Assembly (NCBI GenBank): GCA_036226585.1
Contig: CP108997.1
Coordinates: 4,464,001-4,528,000, forward strand
DNA: 64,000 nucleotides
Reading direction: 5' to 3'
From: Streptomyces sp. NBC_00708
Lineage (GTDB): Bacteria > Actinomycetota > Actinomycetes > Streptomycetales > Streptomycetaceae
The notes beneath the pieces were generated by a model, which saw only the letters and a program-made list of their open reading frames with translations, was not told the DNA's origin and did no database searches. Below, in pieces: positions 41,495-50,351 of this stretch. Position numbers and translations under genes: made by a program. Position 1 is the stretch's first letter. Every line of letters starts with the position of its first letter.

Positions 41495-42319
41495 TCAGAT
41501 GCGGTCCAGCACCCGCGCCAGCAACGACCCCATCCGCGCGGCGGAGTCGCGACCCGCCTGCAGAACCTCCTCATGGTTCAGCGGCTCACCGCTCAGCCCC
41601 GCCGCCAGGTTCGTCACCAGGGACAGGCCGAGCACCTCGGCCCCCGCCTCCCGGGCGGCGATCGCTTCCAGGACCGTGGACATGCCGACGAGGTCGCCGC
41701 CCATCACACGGACCATGTTGATCTCGGCCGGCGTCTCGTAGTGCGGGCCGGGGAACTGCACGTACACGCCCTCTTCGAGCGTCTCGTCGATCTCCTTGCA
41801 CAGGGCCCGGAGCCGGGGCGAGTACAGGTCCGTCAGGTCGACGAAGTTGGCGCCGACGATCGGGGACGCCGCCGTGAGGTTGATGTGGTCGCTGATCAGG
41901 ACCGGCTGGCCGGGGCGCATGCCCTCGCGCAGGCCGCCGCAGCCGTTCGTCAGGACCACGGTCCGGACGCCCGCGGCCACGGCGGTACGCACGCCGTGGG
42001 CGACGGCGGCGACGCCGCGACCCTCGTAGAAGTGCGTGCGGCCCAGGAACACCAGGGCGCGCTTGCCGCCGATCACGTGCGAGCGGACCGTGCCGCCGTG
42101 GCCCTCGACGGCGGGCGCCGGGAAGCCGGGCAGGGCGGTCACCGGGAACTCGGCCTCCGGAACACCGAGCGCCGCCGCGGCGGGCGCCCAGCCGGAGCCC
42201 ATCACGAGGGCGACGTCGTGAGTCTCGGCACCGGTCAGCTCGCGCAGGCGGGCGGCGGCGTCGGCGGCGGCGGCGTGCGGGTCGCCCTGGATGTGGTCCG
42301 GAATAAGTGATGCGTTCAC
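41495..42319 (-). CDS. punA: Purine nucleoside phosphorylase
   Basis: A 274-residue trimeric-type phosphorylase that splits inosine and guanosine (and deoxy forms). Family landmarks are [14 protein letters not shown], the substrate stretch [14 protein letters not shown] and [14 protein letters not shown]. With add it forms the purine arm of nucleoside breakdown. Preceded by the regulon palindrome. Confidence 0.93.
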   Translation of the reverse strand: MNASLIPDHIQGDPHAAAADAAARLRELTGAETHDVALVMGSGWAPAAAALGVPEAEFPVTALPGFPAPAVEGHGGTVRSHVIGGKRALVFLGRTHFYEGRGVAAVAHGVRTAVAAGVRTVVLTNGCGGLREGMRPGQPVLISDHINLTAASPIVGANFVDLTDLYSPRLRALCKEIDETLEEGVYVQFPGPHYETPAEINMVRVMGGDLVGMSTVLEAIAAREAGAEVLGLSLVTNLAAGLSGEPLNHEEVLQAGRDSAARMGSLLARVLDRI

Positions 42320-42344
42320 GCGGATGAGCGTAACCGCTGATTCC

Positions 42345-42356
42345 CTACGCGCGTAG
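42345..42356. promoter_or_regulatory. Nucleoside-regulon palindrome, site 5 (punA)
   Basis: CTACGCGCGTAG, perfect, 25 bases before the punA start on the minus strand. Nothing else resembling an operator was seen in the 165-base gap to the next gene. Confidence 0.75.
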
Positions 42357-42484
42357 ATGCTCCCGTACAGAGTCTGGCCGCGTCCGTTCGTGTGTTCCCA
42401 CAGCCGAGCCCGGGGGCGAGGTGCGAACGGCCCCGAAAGGGGCAGGTCGGGGCGGTGCCGCGCGGCGGCCGGAGCGCCCCGCGC

Positions 42485-42922
42485 TCAGCAGGGACGCTTG
42501 CGGAGTTCCATCACATAATCGTGCGGCGCGCCGGCCGAATCCGCCGCGTCCGCGATCTCGCCGAGATACCGGGCGGACGGCAGCCCGCCCTCGTACCCGT
42601 TCAGCACATAGATCCAGGCCGGCTCCTCGCCGTCCAGGGTGTGCACCCGGATGCGCATGCGGCGGTAGATGTCCAGGCCGACGCCCTCCCAGCGGTCCAT
42701 GGAGTCCTCGTCCATGGGGGCCAGGTCGTACAGGGCCACGAACACCTGCGAACGGGGCGCCTCCACCACGGTGGCCAGCGCTCCCTCCCAGCCCATCTGC
42801 TCCCCGCCGAAGGTCAGCCGCCAGCCGTTCAGCCAGCCGGTGCCGCGCAGCGGTGAGTGCGGGGCGCGGCGCGTCATCAGCCGCGCGTCGAGGTTGCCGG
42901 CGTACGCGGCGTAGAGCGACAT
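42485..42922 (-). CDS. Gamma-glutamylcyclotransferase-like protein
   Basis: A 145-residue GGCT/AIG2-fold protein. The N-terminal YAAYAGNLDARLM matches the YGSNL-type substrate loop and LYDLAPMDEDSMDRWEG carries the acidic residues of the family. Start ATG 42922 gives the compact fold; the open frame runs further upstream without support. It may act on gamma-glutamyl or related amide substrates. Confidence 0.8.
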   Translation of the reverse strand: MSLYAAYAGNLDARLMTRRAPHSPLRGTGWLNGWRLTFGGEQMGWEGALATVVEAPRSQVFVALYDLAPMDEDSMDRWEGVGLDIYRRMRIRVHTLDGEEPAWIYVLNGYEGGLPSARYLGEIADAADSAGAPHDYVMELRKRPC

Positions 42923-43029
42923 GGGTTCGAGGGTACGGGAGGTGACGGCGGGAGCGGCGGTTCCTGTGCGGAAGGCCCCCGCGAGAGGGGGACCGGGGGT
43001 GGGGCGCAGGGGTGGATCCACCGGCCGCG

Positions 43030-43060
43030 ATACGTGCGCCGTGCGCCCCGGCGCACGTAT
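43030..43060. promoter_or_regulatory. Strong inverted repeat between GGCT and lpdA genes
   Basis: ATACGTGCGCCG (43030-43041) and CGGCGCACGTAT (43049-43060) are perfect 12-base arms around a 7-base loop in the divergent intergenic region. It could be an operator or an RNA hairpin. Confidence 0.5.
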
Positions 43061-43194
43061 GGAGGGCCCCGGGGAGAAGCACCTTGGCGCGTGCGGGACA
43101 ATGAAGTACGTACTGCATTCCCCCGGGGCGATCCCCCGGACCCCGGCCGGGGCAGCAGACGGCCGTGGGACGAGAAACGCGAGGCGGACTTTTC

Positions 43195-44634
43195 GTGACC
43201 CGGATCGTGATCATCGGCGGCGGACCCGGCGGGTACGAGGCGGCACTGGTGGGCGCCCAGCTCGGCGCGGAGGTGACCGTCGTCGACTGCGACGGCCTCG
43301 GCGGCGCGTCCGTCCTCACCGACTGCGTGCCCTCGAAGACCCTGATCGCGACGGCCGAGGTGATGACCACCTTCGACTCCTCGTACGAGGAGCTGGGCAT
43401 CATCGTCGCGGACGACACCCCGCACATAGAGCAGGCCGCGCGGGTGGTCGGCGTCGATCTGGGGAAGGTCAACCGCCGTGTGAAGCGCCTGGCGCTCGCC
43501 CAGTCCCACGACATCACCGCGTCCGTCACGCGCGCCGGCGCACGCGTGATGCGCGGGCGCGGCCGTCTGGAGGGCCTCCAGGCCGCCGACGGCTCCCGCC
43601 AGGTCGTCGTCACGGCCGCCGACGGTACGGAGGAGACGCTCACCGCGGACGCCGTGCTCATCGCGACCGGCGGTCACCCCCGGGAGATCCCCGACGCGCA
43701 GCCCGACGGCGAGCGCATCCTGAACTGGACCCAGGTCTACGACCTCGACGAGCTGCCGCAGGAGCTCATCGTCGTCGGTTCCGGTGTGACGGGCGCCGAG
43801 TTCGCCGGTGCCTACCAGGCCCTCGGCTCGCACGTCACCCTCGTCTCGTCCCGCGACCGGGTGCTGCCCGGCGAGGACCCCGACGCCGCCGCCGTCCTGG
43901 AGGACGTCTTCCGGCGGCGCGGCATGAACGTCATGGCCCGCTCCCGCGCGCAGTCCGCCAAGCGCGTCGGCGACCGGGTCGAGGTGACCCTCGCCGACGG
44001 CCGGGTCATCTCCGGCACGCACTGCCTGATGGCCGTCGGCGCCATCCCGAACACCGCCGGCATGGGCCTGGAGGAGGCCGGTGTCCGGCTCAAGGACTCC
44101 GGGCACATCCGGACCGACAAGGTCTCCCGCACCAGCGCCCCCGGCGTCTACGCGGCCGGTGACGTCACGGGCATCTTCGCTCTCGCCTCCGTCGCCGCCA
44201 TGCAGGGCCGGATCGCGATGTACCACTTCCTCGGCGACGCGGTGGCCCCGCTGAACCTGAAGACGGTCTCCTCGAACGTCTTCACCGACCCGGAGATCGC
44301 CACCGTCGGCTACAGCCAGGCCGACGTCGACGCGGGCAAGATCGAGGCCCTGGCCGTCAAGCTGCCGCTGCTGCGCAACCCGCGCGCCAAGATGCAGGGC
44401 ATCCGGGACGGCTTCGTCAAGATCTTCTGCCGCCCCGGCACCGGCATCGTGGTCGGCGGCTGTGTCGTCGCCCCCCGGGCGAGCGAGCTGATCCACCCCA
44501 TCTCGATCGCGGTCGACAACAATCTGACGGTCGAGCAGATCGCAAACGCCTTCACTGTGTACCCGTCCCTGTCGGGATCGATCGCCGAAGTGGCCCGCCA
44601 GTTGCACAGCCGTAAGCGCACGGGCGAGGCGTAA
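43195..44634 (+). CDS. lpdA: NAD(P)H-quinone dehydrogenase LpdA-type flavoprotein
   Basis: A 479-residue FAD protein of the dihydrolipoamide-dehydrogenase superfamily. FAD-binding IIGGGPGGYEAA is at the N-terminus and the second FAD motif GVYAAGDVTG near residue 320. The redox-disulfide site reads ASVLTDCVPSK, with only one of the two cysteines, as in Mycobacterium LpdA, which reduces quinones rather than lipoamide. GTG 43195 has GAGGCGGA before it; GTG 43165 is an alternative. Confidence 0.88.
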   Translation: MTRIVIIGGGPGGYEAALVGAQLGAEVTVVDCDGLGGASVLTDCVPSKTLIATAEVMTTFDSSYEELGIIVADDTPHIEQAARVVGVDLGKVNRRVKRLALAQSHDITASVTRAGARVMRGRGRLEGLQAADGSRQVVVTAADGTEETLTADAVLIATGGHPREIPDAQPDGERILNWTQVYDLDELPQELIVVGSGVTGAEFAGAYQALGSHVTLVSSRDRVLPGEDPDAAAVLEDVFRRRGMNVMARSRAQSAKRVGDRVEVTLADGRVISGTHCLMAVGAIPNTAGMGLEEAGVRLKDSGHIRTDKVSRTSAPGVYAAGDVTGIFALASVAAMQGRIAMYHFLGDAVAPLNLKTVSSNVFTDPEIATVGYSQADVDAGKIEALAVKLPLLRNPRAKMQGIRDGFVKIFCRPGTGIVVGGCVVAPRASELIHPISIAVDNNLTVEQIANAFTVYPSLSGSIAEVARQLHSRKRTGEA

Positions 44635-44644
44635 CCGTACGGAA

Positions 44645-44678
44645 GTGCCGGGCCCGGGAGCCGTCCCGGGCCGGGCAT
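44645..44678. terminator. GC stem-loop after lpdA
   Basis: GCCGGGCCCGGGA and TCCCGGGCCGGGC form an imperfect stem about 10 bases after the lpdA stop. No T-run. It separates lpdA from the next gene, whose own control region occupies the rest of 44679-44843. Confidence 0.6.
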
Positions 44679-44843
44679 TCCCGGCAACTCCCGCCGGGCC
44701 GGGCGCCTTCGTGAACGCTGTCCGATCAGGACGCGACAACAACGTGGCCGCGTATACCACTTGGCGACCACCTGTATGTACAACTTCTGCTATTCGGCGC
44801 AAACTGCTGAAAACTCTCGCGCGGTCACGTTACTGTCAGTTTC

Positions 44844-45809
44844 GTGTTCGCTGCAGAACGTCGTCAGTTGATCCTCGAAATGGTGCGCGCCAACGGGGCG
44901 GTATCGCTCCGTGAGCTCGCCCGCGTCGTCCAGACCTCCGAAGTGACCGTACGGCGGGACGTGCGGGCACTGGAGGCAGAAGGACTCCTCGACCGCCGGC
45001 ACGGCGGTGCGGTCTTGCCGGGCGGTTTTACGCGGGAGTCCGGCTTTCCGCAGAAATCCCATCTCGCGACCGCGGAGAAAACGGCCATCGCCGACCTGGC
45101 GGCCGGCCTCGTCGAAGAGGGCGAGGCCATCGTCGTCGGCGCCGGTACGACCACGCAGGAGCTGGCCCGCCGGCTCGCGCGCGTCCCCGGCCTGACCGTC
45201 GTCACCAACTCGCTGCTCGTCGCCCAGGCACTGGCCCATGCCAACCGGGTGGAAGTGGTGATGACCGGCGGCACCCTGCGCGGGTCCAACTACGCCCTCG
45301 TGGGCAGCGGGGCCGAGCAGTCCCTCCAGGGGCTGCGGGTCTCGCGCGCCTTCCTGTCCGGGAGTGGGCTCACCGCCGAGCGCGGGCTCTCCACGTCCAA
45401 CATGCTCTCCGCGAGCGTGGACCGGGCGCTGGTGCAGGCCGCCGCGGAGGTGGTGGTCCTCGCGGACCACACGAAGCTCGGCTCCGACACGATGTTCCAG
45501 ACCGTGCCGACGGACCTCATCACCCATCTGGTGACGGACGAGCCCGCCGCGCACGACGACCGGGCGGCGGCGGAGCTGCAGGCGCTGGCGGACCAGGGCG
45601 TGCGGATCGCTGTCGCGGGCGGGGGGGCGGGGGCGGCCTCGTCGGCCGCCGCGGAATCGGGCGCGGGCGGGCGGGCCGCCAGGCGCGAGATGCCGTTGCC
45701 CGGGCAGCGGCGTACGCAGGGGCAGCCGTTGCGGGCGCTCGGTGAGGCGGCCGGTGAGCGGGACCGGGACCGGGACCGCGCGCGGGTGGCGGATCTGCGG
45801 CGGCGGTAG
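44844..45809 (+). CDS. DeoR-family regulator (SdrA-like)
   Basis: A 321-residue regulator. The DeoR helix-turn-helix spans residues 5-60 (RQLILEMVRANGAVSLREL, VTVRRDVRALEAEGLL), and the sugar-phosphate-sensing domain follows (IVVGAGTTTQELARRL, TNSLLVAQAL). The last 70 residues are a Gly/Ala/Arg-rich tail, unusual for the family. Context resembles S. avermitilis sdrA, a developmental and antibiotic regulator. It is the only DeoR protein in the window, but nothing ties it to the nucleoside palindromes. Confidence 0.85.
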   Translation: MFAAERRQLILEMVRANGAVSLRELARVVQTSEVTVRRDVRALEAEGLLDRRHGGAVLPGGFTRESGFPQKSHLATAEKTAIADLAAGLVEEGEAIVVGAGTTTQELARRLARVPGLTVVTNSLLVAQALAHANRVEVVMTGGTLRGSNYALVGSGAEQSLQGLRVSRAFLSGSGLTAERGLSTSNMLSASVDRALVQAAAEVVVLADHTKLGSDTMFQTVPTDLITHLVTDEPAAHDDRAAAELQALADQGVRIAVAGGGAGAASSAAAESGAGGRAARREMPLPGQRRTQGQPLRALGEAAGERDRDRDRARVADLRRR

Positions 45810-45812
45810 CGC

Positions 45813-45861
45813 GGGGGCTCTGCCCCCGGACCCCCGCTCCTCAATCGCCGGAGGGGCTTGA
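45813..45861. repeat. Streptomyces intergenic repeat, copy C
   Basis: GGGGGCTCTGCCCCC hairpin, then CTCCTCAATCGCCGGAGG and GGCTTGA. It lies at the meeting point of two convergent genes and contains the stop codon of the TetR gene. Confidence 0.85.
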
Positions 45862-46440
45862 TTCGGCCAGGCCCTTCAGCGTCAGCGTCAGCAGGCGGTC
45901 CGCCAGTTGGGGGTCGTCCGGGGACTGTTCCGCGGCCAGGGCGATGGCGTTCGTGAGCTGCATCAGGTCGTCGATCGAGACGTCCGGGCGGACCGAGCCC
46001 GTCGACTGGGCGCGGGTCAGGAGCACCGAACCCGCCTCGCGCAGCGGCGTATTGCACCGTGCGAGGGCCGAACTCTCGTCGTGGCACGTCGACATGAGCG
46101 CCTGGGCCAGGCCCCGGTACTCACCCGCATGAGTGACGATCGCACCCAGCCACTCCACCAGGGCGGCACACGGCCGCTCCGCCTCCGCCAGTTCGCGGGA
46201 GCGGGTGATCAGGGAGGTCACCGCCTCCTGGAAGACCGCGCTCATCAGCGCGTGCCGGGTCGGGAAGTGGCGGTACAGCGTGCCGATGCCCACCCCCGCG
46301 CGCCGTGCGACGTCCTCCAGGGACGCGTCGGTGCCGTGTTCCGCGAAGGCCGTACGGGCCTCCGTCAGCAGCCGGCCGTAGTTGCGGCGCGCGTCGGCAC
46401 GCATGGGCCGGGCCGGCGTTCCTGCCGTGCTCATCGCCAT
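45841..46440 (-). CDS. TetR-family regulator
   Basis: A 199-residue repressor. The helix-turn-helix is at about residues 30-60 (SLEDVARRAGVGIGTLYRHF); the rest is the ligand domain. AGGAGG stands nine bases before ATG 46440. The final residues SSPSGD are encoded by the intergenic repeat. The likely target is its own promoter or the divergent or neighbouring carboxylase genes; no operator was identified. Confidence 0.88.
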   Translation of the reverse strand: MAMSTAGTPARPMRADARRNYGRLLTEARTAFAEHGTDASLEDVARRAGVGIGTLYRHFPTRHALMSAVFQEAVTSLITRSRELAEAERPCAALVEWLGAIVTHAGEYRGLAQALMSTCHDESSALARCNTPLREAGSVLLTRAQSTGSVRPDVSIDDLMQLTNAIALAAEQSPDDPQLADRLLTLTLKGLAESSPSGD

Positions 46441-46564
46441 GGTGCGGTCCCTCCTGTCTCCCCGGTCTCCAGGATGCCATCGCGCGGGCGGCGGCCGGTC
46501 CCCGAATGCACCGGTGCCCCGGCCACGTCCGAGGACATGACCGGGGCACCGGTGGGGAAGAGCC

Positions 46565-48319
46565 TCAGTCCTTGATCTCACAGATGACGGCACCGGAGGA
46601 GATCGAGCTGCCCACCTCGGCGGCCAGACCCTTGACCGTGCCGGAGCGGTGCGCGTTCAGCGGCTGCTCCATCTTCATGGCCTCCAGGACGACGATCAGG
46701 TCGCCCTCCTTGACCTCCTGGCCCTCCTCCACGGCGATCTTCACGATCGTGCCCTGCATCGGGGAGGCGAGGGTGTCGCCGGAGACGGCCGAGCCGGACT
46801 TCTTCGCCGCGCGGCGCTTGGGCTTGGCGCCCGCCGCGAGGCCGGTACGGGCCAGGCTCATGCCGAGCGAGGAGGGCAGCGAGACCTCCAGGCGCTTGCC
46901 GCCGACCTCGACGACCACCGTCTCGCGACCGGCCTCGTCGTCCGCGTCCGCCTCGGCGGGAGCGGCGAACGGCTTGATCTCGTTGACGAACTCCGTCTCG
47001 ATCCAGCGGGTGTGGACGCGGAACGGGTCGGCGGTGAACGCCGGGTCCGTCACGACCGCACGGTGAAACGGGATGGCGGTGGCCATGCCCTCGACGTGGA
47101 ACTCGGCCAGGGCGCGGGACGCGCGCTGGAGCGCCTGCTCACGCGTCGCACCGGTCACGATGAGCTTCGCCAGCAGCGAGTCCCAGGCGGGGCCGATGAC
47201 CGAGCCGGACTCCACGCCCGCGTCCAGACGGACGCCCGGACCGCTCGGGGCGTCGAACCGGGTGACGGTGCCGGGGGCCGGCAGGAAGCCGCGGCCCGGG
47301 TCCTCGCCGTTGATCCGGAACTCGAACGAGTGACCGCGCGAGGCGGGGTCGTCGTAACCCAGCTCCTCGCCGTCGGCGATCCGGAACATCTCGCGGACGA
47401 GGTCGATGCCGGAGACCTCCTCGGTCACCGGGTGCTCCACCTGGAGGCGCGTGTTGACCTCCAGGAAGGAGATCGTGCCGTCCAGGCCGACCAGGAACTC
47501 GACCGTGCCGGCGCCGACGTAGCCGGCCTCCTTCAGGATCGCCTTGGAGGCCGCGTACAGCTCGGCGTTCTGCGCGTCGGACAGGAAGGGCGCCGGGGCC
47601 TCCTCCACGAGCTTCTGGTGGCGGCGCTGGAGCGAGCAGTCACGGGTCGAGACGACGACCACGTTGCCGTGGGTGTCGGCCAGGCACTGGGTCTCCACGT
47701 GGCGCGGCTTGTCGAGGTAGCGCTCGACGAAGCACTCCCCGCGCCCGAACGCGGCGACGGCCTCACGGACCGCGGAGTCGTACAGCTCCGGGATCTCCTC
47801 CAGCGTGCGGGCGACCTTCAGGCCGCGGCCGCCGCCACCGAAGGCGGCCTTGATCGCGATCGGCAGGCCGTGCTCCTCGGCGAAGGCGACGACCTCCTCG
47901 GAGCCCGAGACCGGGTCCGGGGTGCCCGCGACCAGCGGGGCACCGGCGCGCTGCGCGATGTGGCGGGCGGCGACCTTGTCACCGAGGTCCCGGATCGCGT
48001 GCGGCGGCGGGCCGATCCAGGTCAGACCGGCGTCCAGTACGGCCTGGGCGAACTCGGCGTTCTCCGAGAGGAAGCCGTAACCCGGGTGGATCGCGTCCGC
48101 CCCGGAGTCCTTGGCAGCCTGGAGCACCTTGGCGATGTCCAGGTAACTGGCCGCCGGGGTGTCACCGCCCAGAGCGAATGCCTCGTCGGCCGCACGGACG
48201 TGCAGAGCGTCACGGTCCGGGTCGGCGTAGACGGCCACGCTCCCGATCCCCGCGTCCCGGCAGGCCCGAGCAACACGGACAGCAATTTCGCCACGGTTGG
48301 CGATGAGCACCTTGCGCAC
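46565..48319 (-). CDS. accA2: Acyl-CoA carboxylase alpha subunit (biotin carboxylase plus biotin carrier)
   Basis: A 584-residue subunit that carboxylates its own biotin with ATP and bicarbonate. Biotin-carboxylase domain runs to about residue 450 ([10 protein letters not shown] for [17 protein letters not shown] for catalysis); the biotin attachment site EAMKMEQP is near the C-terminus. GTG 48319 has AAGGAGGG upstream. It pairs with the beta and epsilon subunits at 50-52 kb to make malonyl- or methylmalonyl-CoA, the building units of lipids and polyketides. Confidence 0.94.
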   Translation of the reverse strand: MRKVLIANRGEIAVRVARACRDAGIGSVAVYADPDRDALHVRAADEAFALGGDTPAASYLDIAKVLQAAKDSGADAIHPGYGFLSENAEFAQAVLDAGLTWIGPPPHAIRDLGDKVAARHIAQRAGAPLVAGTPDPVSGSEEVVAFAEEHGLPIAIKAAFGGGGRGLKVARTLEEIPELYDSAVREAVAAFGRGECFVERYLDKPRHVETQCLADTHGNVVVVSTRDCSLQRRHQKLVEEAPAPFLSDAQNAELYAASKAILKEAGYVGAGTVEFLVGLDGTISFLEVNTRLQVEHPVTEEVSGIDLVREMFRIADGEELGYDDPASRGHSFEFRINGEDPGRGFLPAPGTVTRFDAPSGPGVRLDAGVESGSVIGPAWDSLLAKLIVTGATREQALQRASRALAEFHVEGMATAIPFHRAVVTDPAFTADPFRVHTRWIETEFVNEIKPFAAPAEADADDEAGRETVVVEVGGKRLEVSLPSSLGMSLARTGLAAGAKPKRRAAKKSGSAVSGDTLASPMQGTIVKIAVEEGQEVKEGDLIVVLEAMKMEQPLNAHRSGTVKGLAAEVGSSISSGAVICEIKD

Positions 48320-48700
48320 GATGGCTCCCTCCTTGAAACAAGCTGAGTTTAGGGACAACCGACACGGTCCTACGACCCGTCCCCAATGGTGAGCTTGCCC
48401 ACACGGAGTGTGATTCGAGGCGTGCTCGAGTCGCGGAATCCCTTGTGCCACCACGGTACGCCGGGTTCTGAAACCGCACAGTAGCGACCAGGTGTGGCCC
48501 AGGTCTCTATCGGCACGATCAGCGACTTACGGTGATTCTTTGTGGAGTTCCCACTAAGGGGTGGGCAATTCTTTGCCCGGCGCACGAAAGCCGGGACGGG
48601 TAGGGGTGCGCCGGGGTTCTCGCGGGCTCTTGTCGTGGCCATTACCCATTAGTAAGGTCCGCGCTATCGCACGTACTGCTGGTAACAGGGGGTGAACGTC
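48320..48700. other. Intergenic region, divergent promoters
   Basis: No gene is supported in these 381 bases. They separate accA2 from the divergent membrane-protein gene and must hold both promoters. TTAC-CCATTA-GTAA (48644-48657 area) is an AT-rich inverted repeat, possibly an operator. Confidence 0.4.
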
Positions 48701-49174
48701 GTGGTGCGCAGACTGGTGGCCTTCATAGCCGCGCTCGTGCTGGCCGTGGAAGCCGTGGGCATCGTGATCATCAACGTGGTCATGGGCACGGTCGTGAAGA
48801 ACCAGGACATGTCCCTGGCGGGTACGGACCCCGCGATGATGTCCAAGGGCACCTGGGCGCTCGGCGGCGTCTCCGGGGTGTTCCTGCTCCTGTGCGCCGT
48901 GCTCCTCGTGCTGGCGGGCGCCCGCGACCGGGCTCCGGGGCGTGTGGCGCGGATCGTGCTGATCTGCTGCGCGGTCGTCCACGGGGTGCTCGGCGCGCTG
49001 ACGGTCGGACTCGTCGGCTGGACGGCGTTCGCGTGGATGATGGTCGTGCTCGGCCTGATCGTGCTCGCCCTGGTGGCGTACGGCCCCGAGAGCGCCGCAC
49101 CGGCCGCCGCCGGGACGAAGGAGGCCGGCCCCGGGCCGGAGCCCGAGCAGCCGGCCGCGCCCGCGCCGGCCTGA
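48701..49174 (+). CDS. Four-span membrane protein, hypothetical
   Basis: A protein of about 157 residues with four hydrophobic spans (for example LVAFIAALVLAVEAVGIVII and GVFLLLCAVLLVLAGA) and a short Pro/Ala/Glu-rich cytoplasmic tail. GTG 48701 is preferred because AGGGGG lies at a proper distance; GTG 48692 would sit on top of it. Conserved next to carboxylase genes in Streptomyces as I recall; function unknown. Confidence 0.7.
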   Translation: MVRRLVAFIAALVLAVEAVGIVIINVVMGTVVKNQDMSLAGTDPAMMSKGTWALGGVSGVFLLLCAVLLVLAGARDRAPGRVARIVLICCAVVHGVLGALTVGLVGWTAFAWMMVVLGLIVLALVAYGPESAAPAAAGTKEAGPGPEPEQPAAPAPA

Positions 49175-49193
49175 GCGGCCCGCCGCCCCCGGC

Positions 49194-49796
49194 TCAGGCC
49201 CAGAGGTCGGTGACCGAGATCCCCAGTTCGCCCAGGAGGCGCCGCAGCAGCGGCAGCGACAGTCCGATGACGTTGCCCGGGTCGCCGTCGATGGAGTCCA
49301 CGAAGGGCGCCGAGCGCCCGTCGAGGGTGAACGCGCCCGCCACGTGCAGCGGTTCGCCCGAGGCCACGTAGGCGGCGATCTCGGCGTCCGAGGGCTCGCC
49401 GAAGCGGACCGTCGTGGACGCCGTCCGCGAGACCGTGCGGCCGGTCGTGGTGTCCGTGAGGCTGTGCCCGGTCCGCAGGATTCCGGCCCGGCCGCGCATC
49501 GACTTCCAGCGGGCGGTGGCCTCCTCGGCGTCGGCGGGCTTGCCGAGCGCCTCGCCGTCGAGCTCCAGCACCGAGTCGCAGCCGATGACCAGGGCGCCGG
49601 CGGCCTCGGGGAGCGCGGCGACGACGGTCGCCTTGGCCTCGGCGAGGACGAGGGCGAGTTCGGCGGGGGTGGGGGCGGTGAGGGCGTCCTCGTCGACGCC
49701 GCTGACGATGACTTCCGGCTGGAAGCCGGACTGGCGGAGCAGGCCGAGGCGGGCCGGAGAAGCGGAGGCTAGTACGAGGCGGCGGGGTGCGGTCAT
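49194..49796 (-). CDS. maf: Maf-family nucleotide pyrophosphatase
   Basis: A 200-residue house-cleaning enzyme that hydrolyses non-canonical or methylated nucleoside triphosphates. The phosphate loop [18 protein letters not shown] is at the N-terminus, and the catalytic [10 protein letters not shown] and [17 protein letters not shown] end are present. ATG 49805 is an alternative start. Lies between carboxylase genes, as in other Streptomyces. Confidence 0.92.
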   Translation of the reverse strand: MTAPRRLVLASASPARLGLLRQSGFQPEVIVSGVDEDALTAPTPAELALVLAEAKATVVAALPEAAGALVIGCDSVLELDGEALGKPADAEEATARWKSMRGRAGILRTGHSLTDTTTGRTVSRTASTTVRFGEPSDAEIAAYVASGEPLHVAGAFTLDGRSAPFVDSIDGDPGNVIGLSLPLLRRLLGELGISVTDLWA

Positions 49797-49826
49797 GGGC
49801 GCCATCGTACGGAGGCGGGCCGTTGC

Positions 49827-49874
49827 GGGGGCGCTGCCCCCGAGCCCCCGCTCCTCAATCGCCGGAGGGGCTTG
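49827..49874. repeat. Streptomyces intergenic repeat, copy D
   Basis: GGGGGCGCTGCCCCC hairpin, CCCCCGCTCCTCAATCGCC and GGAGGGGCTTGG between maf and the 42-residue membrane-protein gene. Genes flanking it point the same way, unlike at copies A and C. Confidence 0.85.
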
Positions 49875-49922
49875 GTTTGCCCGCCGGGTGAGCGATTGCG
49901 TCTGCGAGAGGCAGACAGGTGA

Positions 49923-50051
49923 TCAGCGTGTGCCCAGTACGAGCATGGCGATGACCATGGCCAGGGCCAGGATCAGGCCTGCGCGGCGCATCATGTTCTC
50001 CGCGTCGCGGAGTTCCTTGGGGGGCTTGTTCTCGGGGTCGGACCAGAGCAT
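49923..50051 (-). CDS. mmpB: Small single-span membrane protein, MmpB-like
   Basis: A 42-residue protein: polar MLWSDPENKPPKELRDAENM, then one hydrophobic helix (AGLILALAMVIAMLVLG) and TR. This is the layout of the small morphogenic membrane protein MmpB of Streptomyces, recalled rather than checked. TCCCAGCAGGATCAAGTC upstream has AGGA near the start. Too short for most gene finders; position before accE and pccB on the same strand suggests co-transcription. Confidence 0.65.
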   Translation of the reverse strand: MLWSDPENKPPKELRDAENMMRRAGLILALAMVIAMLVLGTR

Positions 50052-50130
50052 GACTTGATCCTGCTGGGAGGGCCTTGGGCGGCGCCTGAGTACGCGTACT
50101 CAACCGCCGCCCCCACCGCGTCACCAGGGG

Positions 50131-50337
50131 CTATGCGGGCCAGTACGTACGGGCCCAGGCGCGCGGGCCCGGCAGGTGGCGGCCGCGTCGGGCCAGGCGG
50201 CTCGGGTGGGACCAGCCGGCGGGCGGTTCCGGGGTGCCGGACGACACGGCGGAGACCGCCGCCGCACGGGCTTGGACCACCGCGAGCGCGGCGGCCAGCT
50301 CCTCCGGGGTCGGGTTGCCCCGTACGACCTTGATCAT
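50131..50337 (-). CDS. accE: Acyl-CoA carboxylase epsilon subunit
   Basis: A 68-residue accessory subunit found only in actinobacterial acyl-CoA carboxylases, where it joins alpha and beta and raises activity. The core KVVRGNPTPEELAAALAVV and Trp-rich end (WSHPSRLARR, ARTYWPA) are diagnostic. It follows the beta subunit by 14 bases. Confidence 0.9.
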   Translation of the reverse strand: MIKVVRGNPTPEELAAALAVVQARAAAVSAVSSGTPEPPAGWSHPSRLARRGRHLPGPRAWARTYWPA

Positions 50338-50351
50338 GGCCAGGACCCTTT

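Noticed and set aside
44844..45809. DeoR-family protein as the regulator of the nucleoside palindromes
   Set aside because: The only link is the family name; its own promoter has no palindrome, and it matches SdrA-type developmental regulators better.
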